DNA of 64,000 nt from SSF53 sp036170535. Lineage in GTDB: Bacteria; Spirochaetota; Leptospiria; Leptospirales; Leptonemataceae. Positions 1 to 8,664 of the stretch are shown one piece after another. The notes under the pieces were generated by a model. That model ran no database searches. It was not told where the DNA came from and saw nothing but the letters and a program-made list of their open reading frames with translations. Made by a program: the position numbers and the translations under genes. The stretch is from the NCBI GenBank assembly GCA_036170535.1, contig JAVHPJ010000116.1:65087-129086 (forward strand). Direction: 5' to 3'. The stretch's first letter is position 1. Each line of letters opens with the position of its first letter.

Positions 1-1
1 G

Positions 2-886
2 CAGCCGGCGAACTTCGCCTGTCTGGCGGAAAGCGACGGCCGCTTTACCGACTTTACTGCGCCGACGCGGCAAATCTACGGCATCGGCCTCTCGTACGCT
101 GCGCACATAGAAGAAACCGCGCACGAATTTGATCCGACCGCCGGTCCGGCGGTTTTTCGCAAGGCGATTACAACGCTGCAAAGATCGCCCGCGCACGTGC
201 GCATTCCCGCTCCGGCGGAAATCCTCCAGTTGGCCGAAGAATTCGAACCTGGCCTGGGCCGCGAACTGGCCCGCCGTCACCCGTCGCTGCCGGCCCTGCT
301 CGACTACGAAGGCGAACTCGGCTTTGTCCTGCTCGCCGACGTGAGCCCGCAAGAGCTCCGCAATCCGAACTTCGCGCCGCCGCTTGGCTTTTTTGTCGGC
401 AACGATCTGTCGGCGCGGGTCCTGGCAGTTCCCGGCGAGGGCCGGTCGAACCGATACGAGTACTGGGGGCTTTCTAAGAGTCTGCCGGGTTTTCTGCCGA
501 TTTCCGATCGCGTGTGGATCCCGCATGTGCAGCGCGCCTCAAGCATACCGTGCATTATGTTGACCACGCGGGTCAACGGGGCCGTTCACCAGAACGCGTC
601 AACGCGCGATATGATCTACACGCCTCTGGAAATGCTGCGCGCAATCCACGCCGCTTATCCGAACGCCGAGCTTAAACGCGGCGACCGGATTGTTACGGGC
701 ACGCCCGGCGGCGTCGCGATGGAAACGCTGCGCTGGAAAGCGCGGCTCGCGCATCTGCTGGGCTTCGACCGGTTTACAAAGCTGCGCTTTGTGCTGCGCT
801 CCGACACCGCCCGATTTCTCCAGTCCGGCGATACAGTGGTTGTCAGCGGCGAGTGGCTGGGCGCGGCGACAGTCCGCGTGCAGTAG
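2..886 (+). CDS. Fumarylacetoacetate hydrolase family protein, 5' end outside window
   Basis: The reading frame is open from base 2, so the start lies before the window; about 294 residues are visible. The fold is recognised by the YGIGLSYAAHIEE segment near the left edge, the FFVGNDLSAR strand and the GDRIVTGTPGGVA turn near the C-terminus, which are typical of the metal-dependent FAH family (C-C bond hydrolysis, decarboxylation or isomerisation of acylpyruvates and related oxo-acids). An internal ATG at 197 exists, but the conserved N-terminal part upstream shows it is not the start. The gene converges on an SRPBCC gene six bases away. The substrate cannot be told from sequence. Confidence 0.85.
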   Translation, partial: QPANFACLAESDGRFTDFTAPTRQIYGIGLSYAAHIEETAHEFDPTAGPAVFRKAITTLQRSPAHVRIPAPAEILQLAEEFEPGLGRELARRHPSLPALLDYEGELGFVLLADVSPQELRNPNFAPPLGFFVGNDLSARVLAVPGEGRSNRYEYWGLSKSLPGFLPISDRVWIPHVQRASSIPCIMLTTRVNGAVHQNASTRDMIYTPLEMLRAIHAAYPNAELKRGDRIVTGTPGGVAMETLRWKARLAHLLGFDRFTKLRFVLRSDTARFLQSGDTVVVSGEWLGAATVRVQ

Positions 887-892
887 GCCGGT

Positions 893-1372
893 TCAGCCGG
901 GCGCCAGTTTCGCCGGATCAAGGCCCTCTTCGGCCGCAGCACGGATCAACGCGTTACGCTCTTGCAGGAAGCGCGAAAGATAGTCCCGCAAGAAGATCCA
1001 ATCGACCAGGCGGCCGAGCGGACCCAGCGGCGAGAAAAATTCAAAGCGATCGATCATGCGCGTGCCCGGCGACTCTGCGAGAAACCGGTGCTCGTGCCGC
1101 ATGCTGCGAAATATGCCGCGCGTCATCTCGTCCACAAACCGATGCGGCCGATCGTACTCTGTAATCGCAACGGTCAGCGTTTGCCAGAAACCCAGATGTT
1201 TTGCGCGCCAGGTGACGGTATCGTGCAGCTCAAACAATCCGGATGTACGTCCGGCGATCGCCTGCTCGCCGGTCCGCGCGGTGGAACGCAAATGCAGCTC
1301 AACGCTGCGCGATAGATCAAAGACGCGCGCGGGCGGCGCCGCAATGCGCGTTTCCAGTTCAATTAAAGCCAT
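893..1372 (-). CDS. SRPBCC (START-like) family protein
   Basis: 159 residues with the usual polyketide cyclase/SRPBCC layout: N-terminal beta strand MALIELETRIAAPPARVFDL, a central sheet ending in the MTRGIFRSMRHEHRF strand, and a long C-terminal helix after FFSPLGPLGRLVDW. Such proteins bind hydrophobic ligands in a cavity; many small bacterial members have no assigned reaction. It starts 12 bases after the thiG stop, so the two probably share a transcript, but nothing ties it to thiamine synthesis. It has no signal peptide, so it is cytoplasmic. Confidence 0.75.
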   Translation of the reverse strand: MALIELETRIAAPPARVFDLSRSVELHLRSTARTGEQAIAGRTSGLFELHDTVTWRAKHLGFWQTLTVAITEYDRPHRFVDEMTRGIFRSMRHEHRFLAESPGTRMIDRFEFFSPLGPLGRLVDWIFLRDYLSRFLQERNALIRAAAEEGLDPAKLAPG

Positions 1373-1384
1373 AATCGGCGCGCC

Positions 1385-2236
1385 TCAGCCGCCCAGAAAT
1401 CCGGTCAGCGGACTGGAAGCCCGGGCTTCACGCCAGCGTTCGCCGCCCGGCTCGGCGACGCCGCGCACGCCGTACAGAAATCCGTCGCGGCCGGCCAATA
1501 CGGCGAGCGCAAAGGCGCGCGCGGCGCGCGCCGGATCTTCCGCGATGGCCAGCGCAGTATTCACCAGTGCGGCATCCGCGCCCATTTCGAGCGCCTGGGC
1601 CGCGTGGGACGGCGCTCCGAGGCCCGCGTCGATCACCACCGGCACGCGCGCCTGTTCAATGATAATGCGCAAGCTCTCCGCTGTGCGAATGCCCTGGTTT
1701 GAACCGATGGGCGAGCCGAGCGGCATAACCGTGGCCGCGCCGGCGTCCTGCAGTCGCAGCGCGAGAATCGGATCCGCATGCATATACGGCAGCACCACAA
1801 AACCCTCTTTCACGAGGATCTCCGTGGCGCGCAGGGTTTCGACCGGATCGGGCAAAAGATAACGCGGATCGGGCGTGACTTCCAGCTTGAGCCAGTTCCC
1901 GCCGCCGAGATCGCGCGCGAGCTTCGCCAGCTGCACCGCTTCCTCCGCTGTGCGGGCGCCTGAGGTATTGGGCAATAACATGACGCGCGTTCGGTCAATG
2001 GACGCAATCATATCCTGCTCGTCCACGGGACGATTCAGTTCGATGCGTCGCAGGGCGACGGTCGCCATTTCCGTCGCCGAAGCGTCGATCGCCGCGCGCA
2101 TGATAGCGTTCGACGCAAACTTGCCCGTGCCGACAAAAAGCCTGGAATTAAAGCGGCGGCCCGCAATTATAAGCGGCGCGGGATCCAACGCGGCGGCGCG
2201 CGCCAGAAGGGATGACAGATCGGCGTCGACGGCCAT
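1385..2236 (-). CDS. thiG: Thiazole synthase ThiG
   Basis: ThiG makes the thiazole phosphate of thiamine from 1-deoxyxylulose 5-phosphate, ThiS-thiocarboxylate and a glycine-derived imine. Seen here: the FVGTGKFASN opening, LLPNTSGARTAEEAV, the WLKLEV strand with the Schiff-base lysine, MPLGSPIGSNQG, and VIDAGLGAPSHAAQALEMGADA for the phosphate site. The open frame extends upstream to 2470, but I start at 2236 (MAVDADL), because the extra 78 residues are Arg/Pro-rich, overlap the divergent gene, and would exceed the family's usual length of about 260. No thiS, thiF or thiH lies next to it, and I see no TPP riboswitch in the 150 bases upstream. Confidence 0.93.
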   Translation of the reverse strand: MAVDADLSSLLARAAALDPAPLIIAGRRFNSRLFVGTGKFASNAIMRAAIDASATEMATVALRRIELNRPVDEQDMIASIDRTRVMLLPNTSGARTAEEAVQLAKLARDLGGGNWLKLEVTPDPRYLLPDPVETLRATEILVKEGFVVLPYMHADPILALRLQDAGAATVMPLGSPIGSNQGIRTAESLRIIIEQARVPVVIDAGLGAPSHAAQALEMGADAALVNTALAIAEDPARAARAFALAVLAGRDGFLYGVRGVAEPGGERWREARASSPLTGFLGG

Positions 2237-2389
2237 TACGGAAAGAAAACGCGCGCGCCGGAAAGCAGGCAAGCAAAGTATCGCGCCTGAACGCCCGCGC
2301 ATCGGGAATTCAGCTCCCGGGCTGCGTACGCCGCCCGGCGCGCGCTGAATCTGCTTGCGGTCCGGGCCGCGCATGCACGAACTGATCGG

Positions 2390-3457
2390 GTGTCGGTCCT
2401 CCCGTTCGAACCGCCCTTTCTTGCGCGCGGGCGTCACGCCCAGACGATTGGCGCGCACCTGCTGGGCCATGCGCCGGGCTATCGCCCGCGCCAGCTGGGT
2501 CTCTTAAATGAGAGCGCAGTCGTGCCGACCCAGGACGAGAGCGGCGACCAGCTCTTTCTCGACATCCACCGCTTCACGGGCGAGAATAAACATCCGCGCC
2601 CCGCAGTCGTACTGGTGCACGGACTTGAAGGCGATTCGGATTCGCTCTACATTGTCAAGGTAGCCGAGCGTCTGTTGCGCGCCGGCTTTCACGTTGTGCG
2701 CATGAACCTGCGCACCTGCGGCCGCGGACTGCGCCTCGCACGCCGCGCCTACAATGCCGGTCTGACGATCGACGTCGAAACCGCGCTCGATTATGTGCGC
2801 GCCCGAATTTCGCGGCATGCGGCCCTGTGCGGCTTCTCCCTGGGCGCAAATCTTACGCTGAAACTTCTGGGCGAAGACGTTTCGGAACGAGATCGTCAAT
2901 TGCGCGCCTTCGGTTCAAAAAAACGCGCAGCGCGCCGCCGCGGGCGGGGGGCGGACGTCTTTGTCGCCGTCAGCCCGCCACTTGATCTGCAACGCTGTTG
3001 CGAACTGCTCGATGCGCCGGACTGTCGTTTGTATCGCGACATGTTCTTAAAAGAAATCAAGATTCGCGCAAAGCACGGAAAATTTGGCGCCCGCCCCGAT
3101 CTCGAAGAGGAACTTGACTACATTCGTAACTTCTTTGAGTTCGATCATCGCATGACCGCGCCGGCCGGCGGCTTTAAAAGCGCGCTGCAGTACTATGAAA
3201 CCGCTTCGGCGCTATCCTGGGTGGACGGCATCCGCACGCCCGGTCTCATCCTGCACGCCGAAGACGATCCCATGATTCATATGGGCGGCTGGACGGAGGC
3301 GCGCTGGGAACGCTTTCCCTACATTCACGCCGAGCTGACCCGCTACGGCGGGCATCTGGGCTGGCTCGGTCGCAAACACCCGCTCTTTCCCGATCGGCGC
3401 TGGATGGACTATCGCATCGTTTCTTATCTGAGCGACTGGCGCGATTCTCTGAAATAA
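2390..3457 (+). CDS. YheT-like alpha/beta hydrolase
   Basis: 355 residues from a GTG start. The order is typical of the YheT/Abhd family: N-terminal RGRHAQTIGAHL, oxyanion-side VLVHGLEGDS, nucleophile elbow GFSLGAN (Ser), acid in HAEDDPM, and catalytic His in YGGHLGW. The role is an esterase of unknown substrate, cytoplasmic or membrane-associated. There is an Arg/Lys-rich insertion (SKKRAARRRGRGAD) after the nucleophile. The 3' end overlaps the convergent lipoprotein gene by 34 bases. The start is uncertain because no strong Shine-Dalgarno sequence is visible. Confidence 0.85.
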   Translation: MSVLPFEPPFLARGRHAQTIGAHLLGHAPGYRPRQLGLLNESAVVPTQDESGDQLFLDIHRFTGENKHPRPAVVLVHGLEGDSDSLYIVKVAERLLRAGFHVVRMNLRTCGRGLRLARRAYNAGLTIDVETALDYVRARISRHAALCGFSLGANLTLKLLGEDVSERDRQLRAFGSKKRAARRRGRGADVFVAVSPPLDLQRCCELLDAPDCRLYRDMFLKEIKIRAKHGKFGARPDLEEELDYIRNFFEFDHRMTAPAGGFKSALQYYETASALSWVDGIRTPGLILHAEDDPMIHMGGWTEARWERFPYIHAELTRYGGHLGWLGRKHPLFPDRRWMDYRIVSYLSDWRDSLK

Positions 3458-4098
3458 GCGTGCACAACGAAGCGTTTCTCGGTCCACACGCGGAGTTCGG
3501 CGCGAAAGGCCGGCGAATTTGCATCGTCGCCGGACTCCATCCCCTCAAAGACTCCGTGCGGATGCAGGATCCCCAGTCGCTCATACGCGACCGGCGCCAG
3601 ATAGGCGCCGTCGGGAGCGGCGTAAAAACGCAGGGCCGGCGGCGCGGCGACCGGAGTCCAGGCGATCTCGGCGTCGTCAGGCGGCGTAAGCGCTGCCAGT
3701 TCCGCAGCGCCGAGCGCGGCCCGACGCTCCAGTTCCCAACGCGCCGCGCTCTCCGGACGCAAGAGGAGCCAGGGTCCGCTGCGCTGCACCTCGCCTGATT
3801 CCTGATAGGCGGCGGAATTCAAACGACCGTCGACGTATTCGCGATAGCGATGGATTTTACGATAGCGTACGCCGGTTGGCGTAGCAGCGAGGTTGAGCCG
3901 TTCCTCGGCTACGGATCGTGCGCGATCTTTGTCCGCTTCGCCATAGCGACTTTCGGTCGGCCGCAGGTATGCGCCGACGTACCGGGCGGCGCTTTCGCGC
4001 GGGCCGTCCGGCAACGCGTGAATCCAGCGGGGAGCCCCGCTGCAGGCGAGCAGCAATAGCAACAGCGCGCTGGGCGGCCATGTCGCGGCGGGTTTCAT
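3424..4098 (-). CDS. Putative lipoprotein coupled to the VWA-FHA gene
   Basis: I do not recognise a family. From the ATG at 4098 the protein begins MKPAATWPPSALLLLLLACSG, a classic lipoprotein signal with Cys in ACSG; an upstream in-frame ATG at 4155 would bury it. The body is about 205 residues, charged, without further membrane segments. Its ATG overlaps the stop of the VWA-FHA gene as ATGA, which implies translational coupling and a shared process at the envelope. The 3' end overlaps the yheT-like gene by 34 bases. Confidence 0.7.
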   Translation of the reverse strand: MKPAATWPPSALLLLLLACSGAPRWIHALPDGPRESAARYVGAYLRPTESRYGEADKDRARSVAEERLNLAATPTGVRYRKIHRYREYVDGRLNSAAYQESGEVQRSGPWLLLRPESAARWELERRAALGAAELAALTPPDDAEIAWTPVAAPPALRFYAAPDGAYLAPVAYERLGILHPHGVFEGMESGDDANSPAFRAELRVWTEKRFVVHAYFRESRQSLR

Positions 4099-5795
4099 AC
4101 TGCAGCCTGAAACTGAAATAGCGCGCGCCCGATGCGAATCTCGTCGCCGTCGCAAAGTCCCCGCGGGCGCAGCAGTCGCTTGCCGTTCACGTAAACCCCG
4201 GATGTGCTGAGAAGATCGTAAATAACATAGCGGCCGTCGACGCGCTTGATCCTGGCATGCACCGGGTTCACGCTATCATCGCGCACCGGGATGTTCGACC
4301 AGCGGCCGCTGCCGATGACGGTCGCATCCAGAAACAGATCGTAGTCGCGGCCGCCGGGTTCCGGAAGCGAACGCTTCAGAGTCAGCGTCGCGCGCTGGTA
4401 GGCGGGCGCTTCGCGCAACGCAAGCTGGGTGAGTCGATACGCGTATTCGCGCATATACAGAGCGCGATCCTGGTCCATCAGGACGCCGGAGCTGGCGCGC
4501 TGCAGCAGCGCCTGACGTTCGGCCTGCCCGGCGTCCGCCGAAAGCGGCGACTCTTCCGCATCGCCGCCCAGGGATTGAGAACGTTCTTCCGCGCTGACCA
4601 GATATGACGCCAGTTCGTCATCCGGCGGAGATTCCGCCGCCGATCGGGGCGCGGGCGCGGGCGCGTCATGCGGCGCTACGGCAGGCAGCTCGCCCGGCGC
4701 CAGCCGACTGGCGTCGACCCGTAAACGCGTCCATGCGAACCAGACAAGGCTTACCAGCAGAGCCAGTATGCCCAGTAAGACCAGGCCCGCCACTATCAGC
4801 GCACCGGCGACATAGGGACTCGACCGCTTGAACCAGGGCGCAAGCGGAATGCGATATACGGCCAGCGCCGTGTACTCCACGTCGCCGGCGCCCGCCGCAA
4901 GTCGCAGCGTAACGCGGTCGCCCGGCCAGGCGTCGCCGTCGCTCGCCGCGCGGCTGCGGAAACGAATCTCGTAGGGAATCTGACGCAGGCGCCGCAGGTC
5001 TTTTGCAAAGGCCGCGAGCGCAGCCGGTGCGGGCGCATGCAGAACCTGTCCGCCGGTTTTTATCGCCAGGCGTTCCAGCGGCCTGACGTTCTCCGGTCGG
5101 CCGTAGAGAATCGTGTAGATCGGCAGCTCGACCTGGCGGCTCAGTCCCAGAACCTCAAAGACGTCGTTGTCAGTCAGGAGGCTGTCCTCCTCGCGCGCGT
5201 CCGTAAAAAGCGCCACCGCCGTGCGCGCCCGGGCGCTCTCTCCGGCCAGGCGCGTCTGTTCCGCGCTCACGGCCGCTGTATAAACGCCGCTGTAAAGCGC
5301 ATCATAAATGCGCGTGCGCCGACCGCGCCGCTCCAGCCGGCCCAACAATGTCTGAATCCGCTGGCGATCGACAGTAAAGGAGCTTAACAATTCCGGTTTT
5401 TCGGCCAGCGAATAGAGCGCAACGCGATCGCCATTCTGCAACGCAGCGGCGAGCGACTGCGCCGCGCTGACCGCCGCGCGGAATGACTCCGGCGGCATCG
5501 ACCGCGTGGCGTCCACGATCAACACGAGATCCAGGCGTTCCGCCTCCGTACGCAGGGGGCGCGCGGGTTCGGCGAGGGCGTTCCACTCCCGATCGCCGTA
5601 AATCTCAGCAAGTCGGATTGCCGGCGGGCCCGGACGACTTACCGAATCCGGTCCGGGGGCGACGTAGCGAAATCGAACGGACACCTCGGGAAAATTTGCG
5701 GCATCAACCTCTTCGATTTCGGCCACCGGCGCCCCGGCAAGCGCGCCCGGCGCAATCAGCGCCAGCGCGAACAGACCTGCGCAGCCCTGTCGCAT
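4095..5795 (-). CDS. Membrane protein with VWA and FHA domains
   Basis: About 566 residues. Order: signal peptide (MRQGCAGLFALALIAPGALA), a VWA domain from LDLVLIVDATRSM (MIDAS-like DATRS; threonine replaces the first serine of DxSxS), one membrane helix around residues 335-360 (PYVAGALIVAGLVLLGILAL), a Pro/Ala-rich linker, and a C-terminal FHA domain with IGSGRWSNI, VNPVHARI and SGVYVNGKRL. The VWA part should face the periplasm and the FHA part the cytoplasm, where FHA reads phosphothreonine. This suggests signalling across the inner membrane. An alternative ATG at 5828 adds 11 residues. It is coupled by ATGA to a downstream lipoprotein. Confidence 0.82.
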   Translation of the reverse strand: MRQGCAGLFALALIAPGALAGAPVAEIEEVDAANFPEVSVRFRYVAPGPDSVSRPGPPAIRLAEIYGDREWNALAEPARPLRTEAERLDLVLIVDATRSMPPESFRAAVSAAQSLAAALQNGDRVALYSLAEKPELLSSFTVDRQRIQTLLGRLERRGRRTRIYDALYSGVYTAAVSAEQTRLAGESARARTAVALFTDAREEDSLLTDNDVFEVLGLSRQVELPIYTILYGRPENVRPLERLAIKTGGQVLHAPAPAALAAFAKDLRRLRQIPYEIRFRSRAASDGDAWPGDRVTLRLAAGAGDVEYTALAVYRIPLAPWFKRSSPYVAGALIVAGLVLLGILALLVSLVWFAWTRLRVDASRLAPGELPAVAPHDAPAPAPRSAAESPPDDELASYLVSAEERSQSLGGDAEESPLSADAGQAERQALLQRASSGVLMDQDRALYMREYAYRLTQLALREAPAYQRATLTLKRSLPEPGGRDYDLFLDATVIGSGRWSNIPVRDDSVNPVHARIKRVDGRYVIYDLLSTSGVYVNGKRLLRPRGLCDGDEIRIGRALFQFQAAV

Positions 5796-5944
5796 CAGAC
5801 GCAAAGTATGAGCGGAAAAACAAATCATGGGGCCGGCCCGCCAGAGCGGACTTGCCTTTATTATCGGAAGACCGGGGCGCTTCTACGGCCGGCGCCGCCC
5901 AAAAATCGCGGCCCCGCCGGGCGGCCAGGCAGTCGGGCTCGATA

Positions 5945-7006
5945 TCACGCAGCCGGACGGCGAGCGCTCCGCCAGCGCCAGGCGACGTAAGCGGCGGCGC
6001 CGGCCAGCCAGAGCGGCCACATCCCGATGAGCGTGGCAAGGAAGGCCAGCAGTCCATACCAGCCGCCGACCAGAGCGGCGCCGGCCTCCGCAATAAATCC
6101 CGGTTGATCAGGCGCCGACCAGTCCCAGTCGTACAGACTCAGGTTGATTGTGCAATAGTCGATCTGATTGTTCAGATAGCGCAGGCGTCCTTCCACGGAC
6201 TCGATTTCTTCCCGAACCACGCGCAACTGCTCCTGGACGGCCAGCAGATCGCGAACATTGCCCGCCCGGGCCAGAAGTATCAATAATTGTTTTTCCGCCG
6301 CTTTTTTAGACTGAAGCCTGGCGCTCACGTCCACATACTCTTCAGTTACATCCTGGGCCGACACGTTCTTATTGGCGACCCTGCGGCCGAGGCCTTCGAG
6401 TTCGGCCATAAGGCGATCGAAGTCCTTCTGCGGAACGCGCAAGGTCTGATCCAGACTGCGACTGCCCGCTCCGCGCGTCAGAGTTTCTGCGGAGACGTAG
6501 CCGCCGAATTTTTGCGTGAGTTCCCGGCTCTGTTTGGCCGCAGCCTCCACGTCATCGGCGCGCAGGCGCAGCTGAGCGGTGTAAATGAGCTTGCGTTCGA
6601 TGATTCCCGCCGTTTGCCCCGGCCCCGGCGTATGCGTGGGCGACTGTCGCCCGGGCGCCGGCGGCGTCGCCTGCTGCGGCAGTTCGGGCGCAGTGGCGTC
6701 GCGCAATCGGTCGGCGTCCTCCATACTGGCGCCCGCGATTATCCCGTTTATTTTTTCTTCGGCCTCCATGCCTGCGGTTCGCCCCGCGAACTGGTAGAGG
6801 TCTCCGGCGACGGGCGCGTCGCCGACCGGGGAGTGCGCCTGGCGCTCCGGGTCGTTTTGCACAGCGACGTACACGATGGTCAGGAAGGCCGCCGCGGCGA
6901 CAAGGGCCGACTTGCCCGCCGGCAGTCCGCGCAACCAGTGATACGGCGTACGCAGGAAGGGCGGACTGACTTCAAACCAGGCGGCGATGGATTCTACGGC
7001 TTTCAT
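5945..7006 (-). CDS. DUF4349 family membrane protein
   Basis: 353 residues. There is an N-terminal membrane anchor (KSALVAAAAFLTIVYVAV), a linker, and then the DUF4349 core: RKLIYTAQLRLRADDVEAA, the FGGYVS strand, VPQKDFDRLMAELEGLG, then VTEEYVDVSARLQSKKAAEKQLL and a long coiled coil (VQEQLRVVREEIESVEGRLRYL). It ends in hydrophobic helices (YGLLAFLATLIGMWPLWLAGAAAYV). The function of the family is unknown; it is membrane-anchored and probably periplasmic. It lies upstream of the VWA-FHA gene on the same strand, 150 bases away. Confidence 0.85.
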   Translation of the reverse strand: MKAVESIAAWFEVSPPFLRTPYHWLRGLPAGKSALVAAAAFLTIVYVAVQNDPERQAHSPVGDAPVAGDLYQFAGRTAGMEAEEKINGIIAGASMEDADRLRDATAPELPQQATPPAPGRQSPTHTPGPGQTAGIIERKLIYTAQLRLRADDVEAAAKQSRELTQKFGGYVSAETLTRGAGSRSLDQTLRVPQKDFDRLMAELEGLGRRVANKNVSAQDVTEEYVDVSARLQSKKAAEKQLLILLARAGNVRDLLAVQEQLRVVREEIESVEGRLRYLNNQIDYCTINLSLYDWDWSAPDQPGFIAEAGAALVGGWYGLLAFLATLIGMWPLWLAGAAAYVAWRWRSARRPAA

Positions 7007-7061
7007 GAAAACGTCTCTCCGAGTTAATTCTCAGGTTGGACGCAAGCGGACGCTATGCCGT

Positions 7062-7955
7062 TCAACCGGGTCGGCTTTCGGCGCCGGGTTTTGTCCGCGC
7101 GTCCGGACGCGATTCACGCAAGACGCCGTTCAAAAAAAGCGAACCGGCGCCGCTCAGAGCAAAGGCGAGCCACCAATCGCCGTGCATGGCTTCCGCGAAG
7201 AAGGCATAGGCCGCCAGGCTCGCAAATAGCGGTTCCACGAACTTGCCCCAACTGATCAGCTGGAGCGGCAGACGCTGCATCAAGTAGGAAAACAGGGCGT
7301 GCCCGAGAAACGTCGGAATCAATACGTAACACGCCAGCGCCCCGTAGGTTTCCAGGGAATAGCCGGTAAGCGGAACGCCTGTAACCAGTACGGCGCAGAG
7401 AAACAGTAGCCCCGCTGCGCCAAACGCTGCAAAGGCGTAGGCGCTGGCGGGGAGTTCGCGCCGCGCTGCGTTGCCCGTGAAAACGTAAACCGAAAACAAG
7501 GCCGCCGAAACAAGGGCCGCCGCATCGCCTGCGGCGAATCCCGCCGCCCAGTCGACCTGGTTGCGCAGGAGCATCCACAGACCGGCGAGGGCCAGCAGGT
7601 ATGCAAACACCAGTCGCCTTCCGGGCCAGGCGCGCTCCGACGCCAGAACGAGGGCGCTGGTAAACAGCGGATTGACGCCGAACAGCAACGCCACGTTGCC
7701 GATGCGCGTGGTCTGGGCCGCATAAATGTACGTCAGCAGATGACAGAATAAAAATGCGCCCGAGATCAGCGCGTAGCGCAGCGCGGCGCCCTGCAGACTG
7801 GCGCGCGCCCGCAACGCAAAGGGCGCCAGGATGAGCGTCGCGGCAAACATGCGCCAGAAACCGACCATTTCCGGCGGCGCGGCGGTCCAGCGCGCAATGA
7901 TCGACGCCTGCGAAAGACTCAGTACGGCGACAGCGAATAAAAAATACAGGGCCAC
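7062..7955 (-). CDS. EamA-family (DMT) transporter
   Basis: 297 residues made of ten hydrophobic segments in two similar halves, the drug/metabolite transporter pattern. The first EamA repeat runs roughly 1-130 (AVLSLSQASIIARW, PEMVGFWRMFAATL, RIGNVALLFGVNPLFTSAL) and the second 140-275 (GDAAALVSAALFSVYVFTG, FVEPLFASLAAYAFF). It acts in the inner membrane as a small-metabolite exporter or importer; the substrate is not predictable. It is a monocistronic-looking gene between the DUF4349 and DoxX genes. Confidence 0.88.
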   Translation of the reverse strand: MALYFLFAVAVLSLSQASIIARWTAAPPEMVGFWRMFAATLILAPFALRARASLQGAALRYALISGAFLFCHLLTYIYAAQTTRIGNVALLFGVNPLFTSALVLASERAWPGRRLVFAYLLALAGLWMLLRNQVDWAAGFAAGDAAALVSAALFSVYVFTGNAARRELPASAYAFAAFGAAGLLFLCAVLVTGVPLTGYSLETYGALACYVLIPTFLGHALFSYLMQRLPLQLISWGKFVEPLFASLAAYAFFAEAMHGDWWLAFALSGAGSLFLNGVLRESRPDARTKPGAESRPG

Positions 7956-8017
7956 GAAACAACCGCCGCGCTCCGCCCGCGCACGTCCTCCGACGCACGC
8001 GGGCGAAAGCGACTACC

Positions 8018-8461
8018 TCAAGCGCCCGCGTCGAGGTTCATCTTCGCAGCGAACAAGCCGCGATAGTGGCTGCGCGCCGCCCACGCGAGAAACAGATTCG
8101 CCGCGAGCAGAACAACGCCCATCGCAAGACCTTCCGGCGCAACAAAGGCGTGGAAAAGTACGATATTCAACGTAATCGGGAACAAGACGACGTTCGCCAG
8201 AGGCGTAAATCGCCCTGAAAGGTACGCCAGGGCGCACGCCAGCTCGGTCACTTTGACCAGATACATGAGGTATCCCGTAGCGGTAAAACCGTCCATCACC
8301 ACTTTCATATTGCCCGTCAATTCCGGCGGCGTAAACAACTTGAACAAAAATGTGACCGACGCAAACAGAAACATCGCGCCCATCAGGAGCCGCACGATCA
8401 GCACGGCGATTTTCAGCAACTTACCAGGTTCTTTCACAAATCTCTCCGAATGTATTTTCAA
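8018..8461 (-). CDS. DoxX-like membrane protein
   Basis: 147 residues with four hydrophobic helices, including IVRLLMGAMFLFASVTFLF, VKVTELACALAYLSGRF, VVLFPITLNIVLFHAF and GVVLLAANLFLAW, which is the DoxX/DoxD-like arrangement. It follows an ArsR-family gene and the tail of an SRPBCC gene on the same strand. This ArsR-SRPBCC-DoxX order is common in bacteria and usually forms one autoregulated operon. Its role is unclear; some DoxX proteins act in redox or small-molecule membrane chemistry. Confidence 0.8.
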   Translation of the reverse strand: MKIHSERFVKEPGKLLKIAVLIVRLLMGAMFLFASVTFLFKLFTPPELTGNMKVVMDGFTATGYLMYLVKVTELACALAYLSGRFTPLANVVLFPITLNIVLFHAFVAPEGLAMGVVLLAANLFLAWAARSHYRGLFAAKMNLDAGA

Positions 8462-8484
8462 ACTCGTAAACCAAAATTGCGCAT

Positions 8485-8664
8485 TCAGACGCGCACAGCG
8501 AGGCGTTCCGCCAGACGATTCAAAGTGTCGCGGAGACCTTGAATGGCGCCGTATTCCCCTTCAACACGACGAAGTTCTTCCGCGCTTTCGAACGTCATAC
8601 AAAAATCCAAACGCGTTTTTCCGTCGGCGAGCGATCGGCCCCGCACGTTTCGCAGTAAGCGCGC
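8485..8664 (-). pseudogene. Remnant of an AHSA1-type SRPBCC gene (C-terminal tail only)
   Basis: Between the ArsR and DoxX genes the minus strand encodes a tail containing DGKTRLDFCMTFESAEELRR and RDTLNRLAERLA, which matches the C-terminal strand and helix of activator-of-Hsp90-ATPase-like SRPBCC proteins. The frame is the one used by arsR and begins directly after the arsR stop. Only about 58 codons remain, against a usual 140-160, and no sensible start with ribosome binding site is present. I infer that an internal deletion removed the 5' two thirds of the gene normally found at this place in such operons. Confidence 0.7.

Noticed and set aside
2237..2389. TPP riboswitch upstream of thiG
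   Set aside because: I looked for the conserved CUGAGA and ACCUGAUCUGG-like elements on the minus strand and did not find them.
2237..2470. N-terminal extension of thiG
   Set aside because: Would add 78 residues unlike ThiG, overlap the divergent hydrolase gene and place the promoter region inside coding sequence.
5483..6286. 267-codon plus-strand open frame
   Set aside because: Antisense to the VWA-FHA and DUF4349 genes; low-complexity Arg/Pro/Ala composition.
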